Below the pieces are notes generated by a model. That model worked only from the letters and a program-made list of their open reading frames with translations, ran no database searches and was not told where the DNA came from. A stretch of 64,000 nt of DNA from Acidobacteriota bacterium. Lineage in GTDB: Bacteria > Acidobacteriota > Terriglobia > Bryobacterales > UBA6623. This document shows positions 62,124 through 64,000 of the stretch, piece by piece. Position 1 is the stretch's first letter, and each line of letters starts with the position of its first letter. A program made the translations under genes and the position numbers. The DNA lies in the NCBI GenBank assembly GCA_016125275.1, contig WGMB01000007.1, forward strand, positions 248,001-312,000. Reading direction: 5' to 3'.

Positions 62124-64000
<1,877 letters not shown>

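Overview
The window is high-GC, densely coded DNA from a bacterium that is most likely an acidobacterium of the Bryobacterales/Solibacteres type. The call rests on gene content: two very large Oar-like TonB-dependent receptors with N-terminal carboxypeptidase-regulatory-like domains, a VWFA-related protein of the acidobacterial type, a DUF1501 protein, a DinB-like DUF1572 protein, a CehA/McbA-type PHP protein, PQQ-like beta-propeller and sulfatase genes, and many Tat-exported oxidoreductase- or isomerase-like proteins. No rRNA, tRNA, CRISPR array, prophage or insertion sequence was seen.

Layout. 1-2 kb: archease and RtcB RNA ligase, translationally coupled. 2-16 kb: mostly exported proteins (sugar-phosphate isomerase-like, VWA, PHP hydrolase, CDGSH and Rid-like proteins, acid phosphatase, five-haem cytochrome, parallel beta-helix protein, tagatose-epimerase-like protein), ending in an ECF sigma / putative anti-sigma / Spy-like operon. 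16.6-20.6 kb: the conserved tesA <> ybbA-ybbP divergon. 20.6-21.5 kb: a two-gene cassette of unknown function, the best candidate here for an undescribed system. 21.5-31.5 kb: MFS transporter, TlpA-like and GT2 genes, cutA, ftsB-like gene, a RelE-type toxin-antitoxin pair, trpS, a HipA-like kinase with DUF3037, DUF1501, a degenerate receiver domain and a rhodanese. 31.5-41 kb: a sialidase-like/sulfatase fusion, two GT4 glycosyltransferases, thiL, an M23 peptidase behind a structured leader, a phosphoesterase and a macro-domain protein. 41-49 kb: a GntR regulator and two convergent TonB receptors. 49-53 kb: a run of minus-strand genes for aldo/keto reductase, PQQ-like, DUF481 and MoaB. 53-59 kb: O-methyltransferase, DUF1499, pyrD, alkaline phosphatase-like protein and inositol-phosphate synthase behind an attenuator-like hairpin. 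59-64 kb: two tandem RND efflux permeases, the upstream one running off the window.

The strongest window-wide signal is in start-site architecture. At least sixteen genes that begin a transcription unit have a -10-like hexamer (TANNNT) only 6-10 bases before the start codon, which predicts leaderless mRNAs. Several genes inside operons, and a few first genes, instead carry clear Shine-Dalgarno sequences or overlap the upstream stop codon. Divergent pairs repeatedly share or overlap their -10 elements.

Functions are inferred from motifs visible in the translations; no database search was possible.
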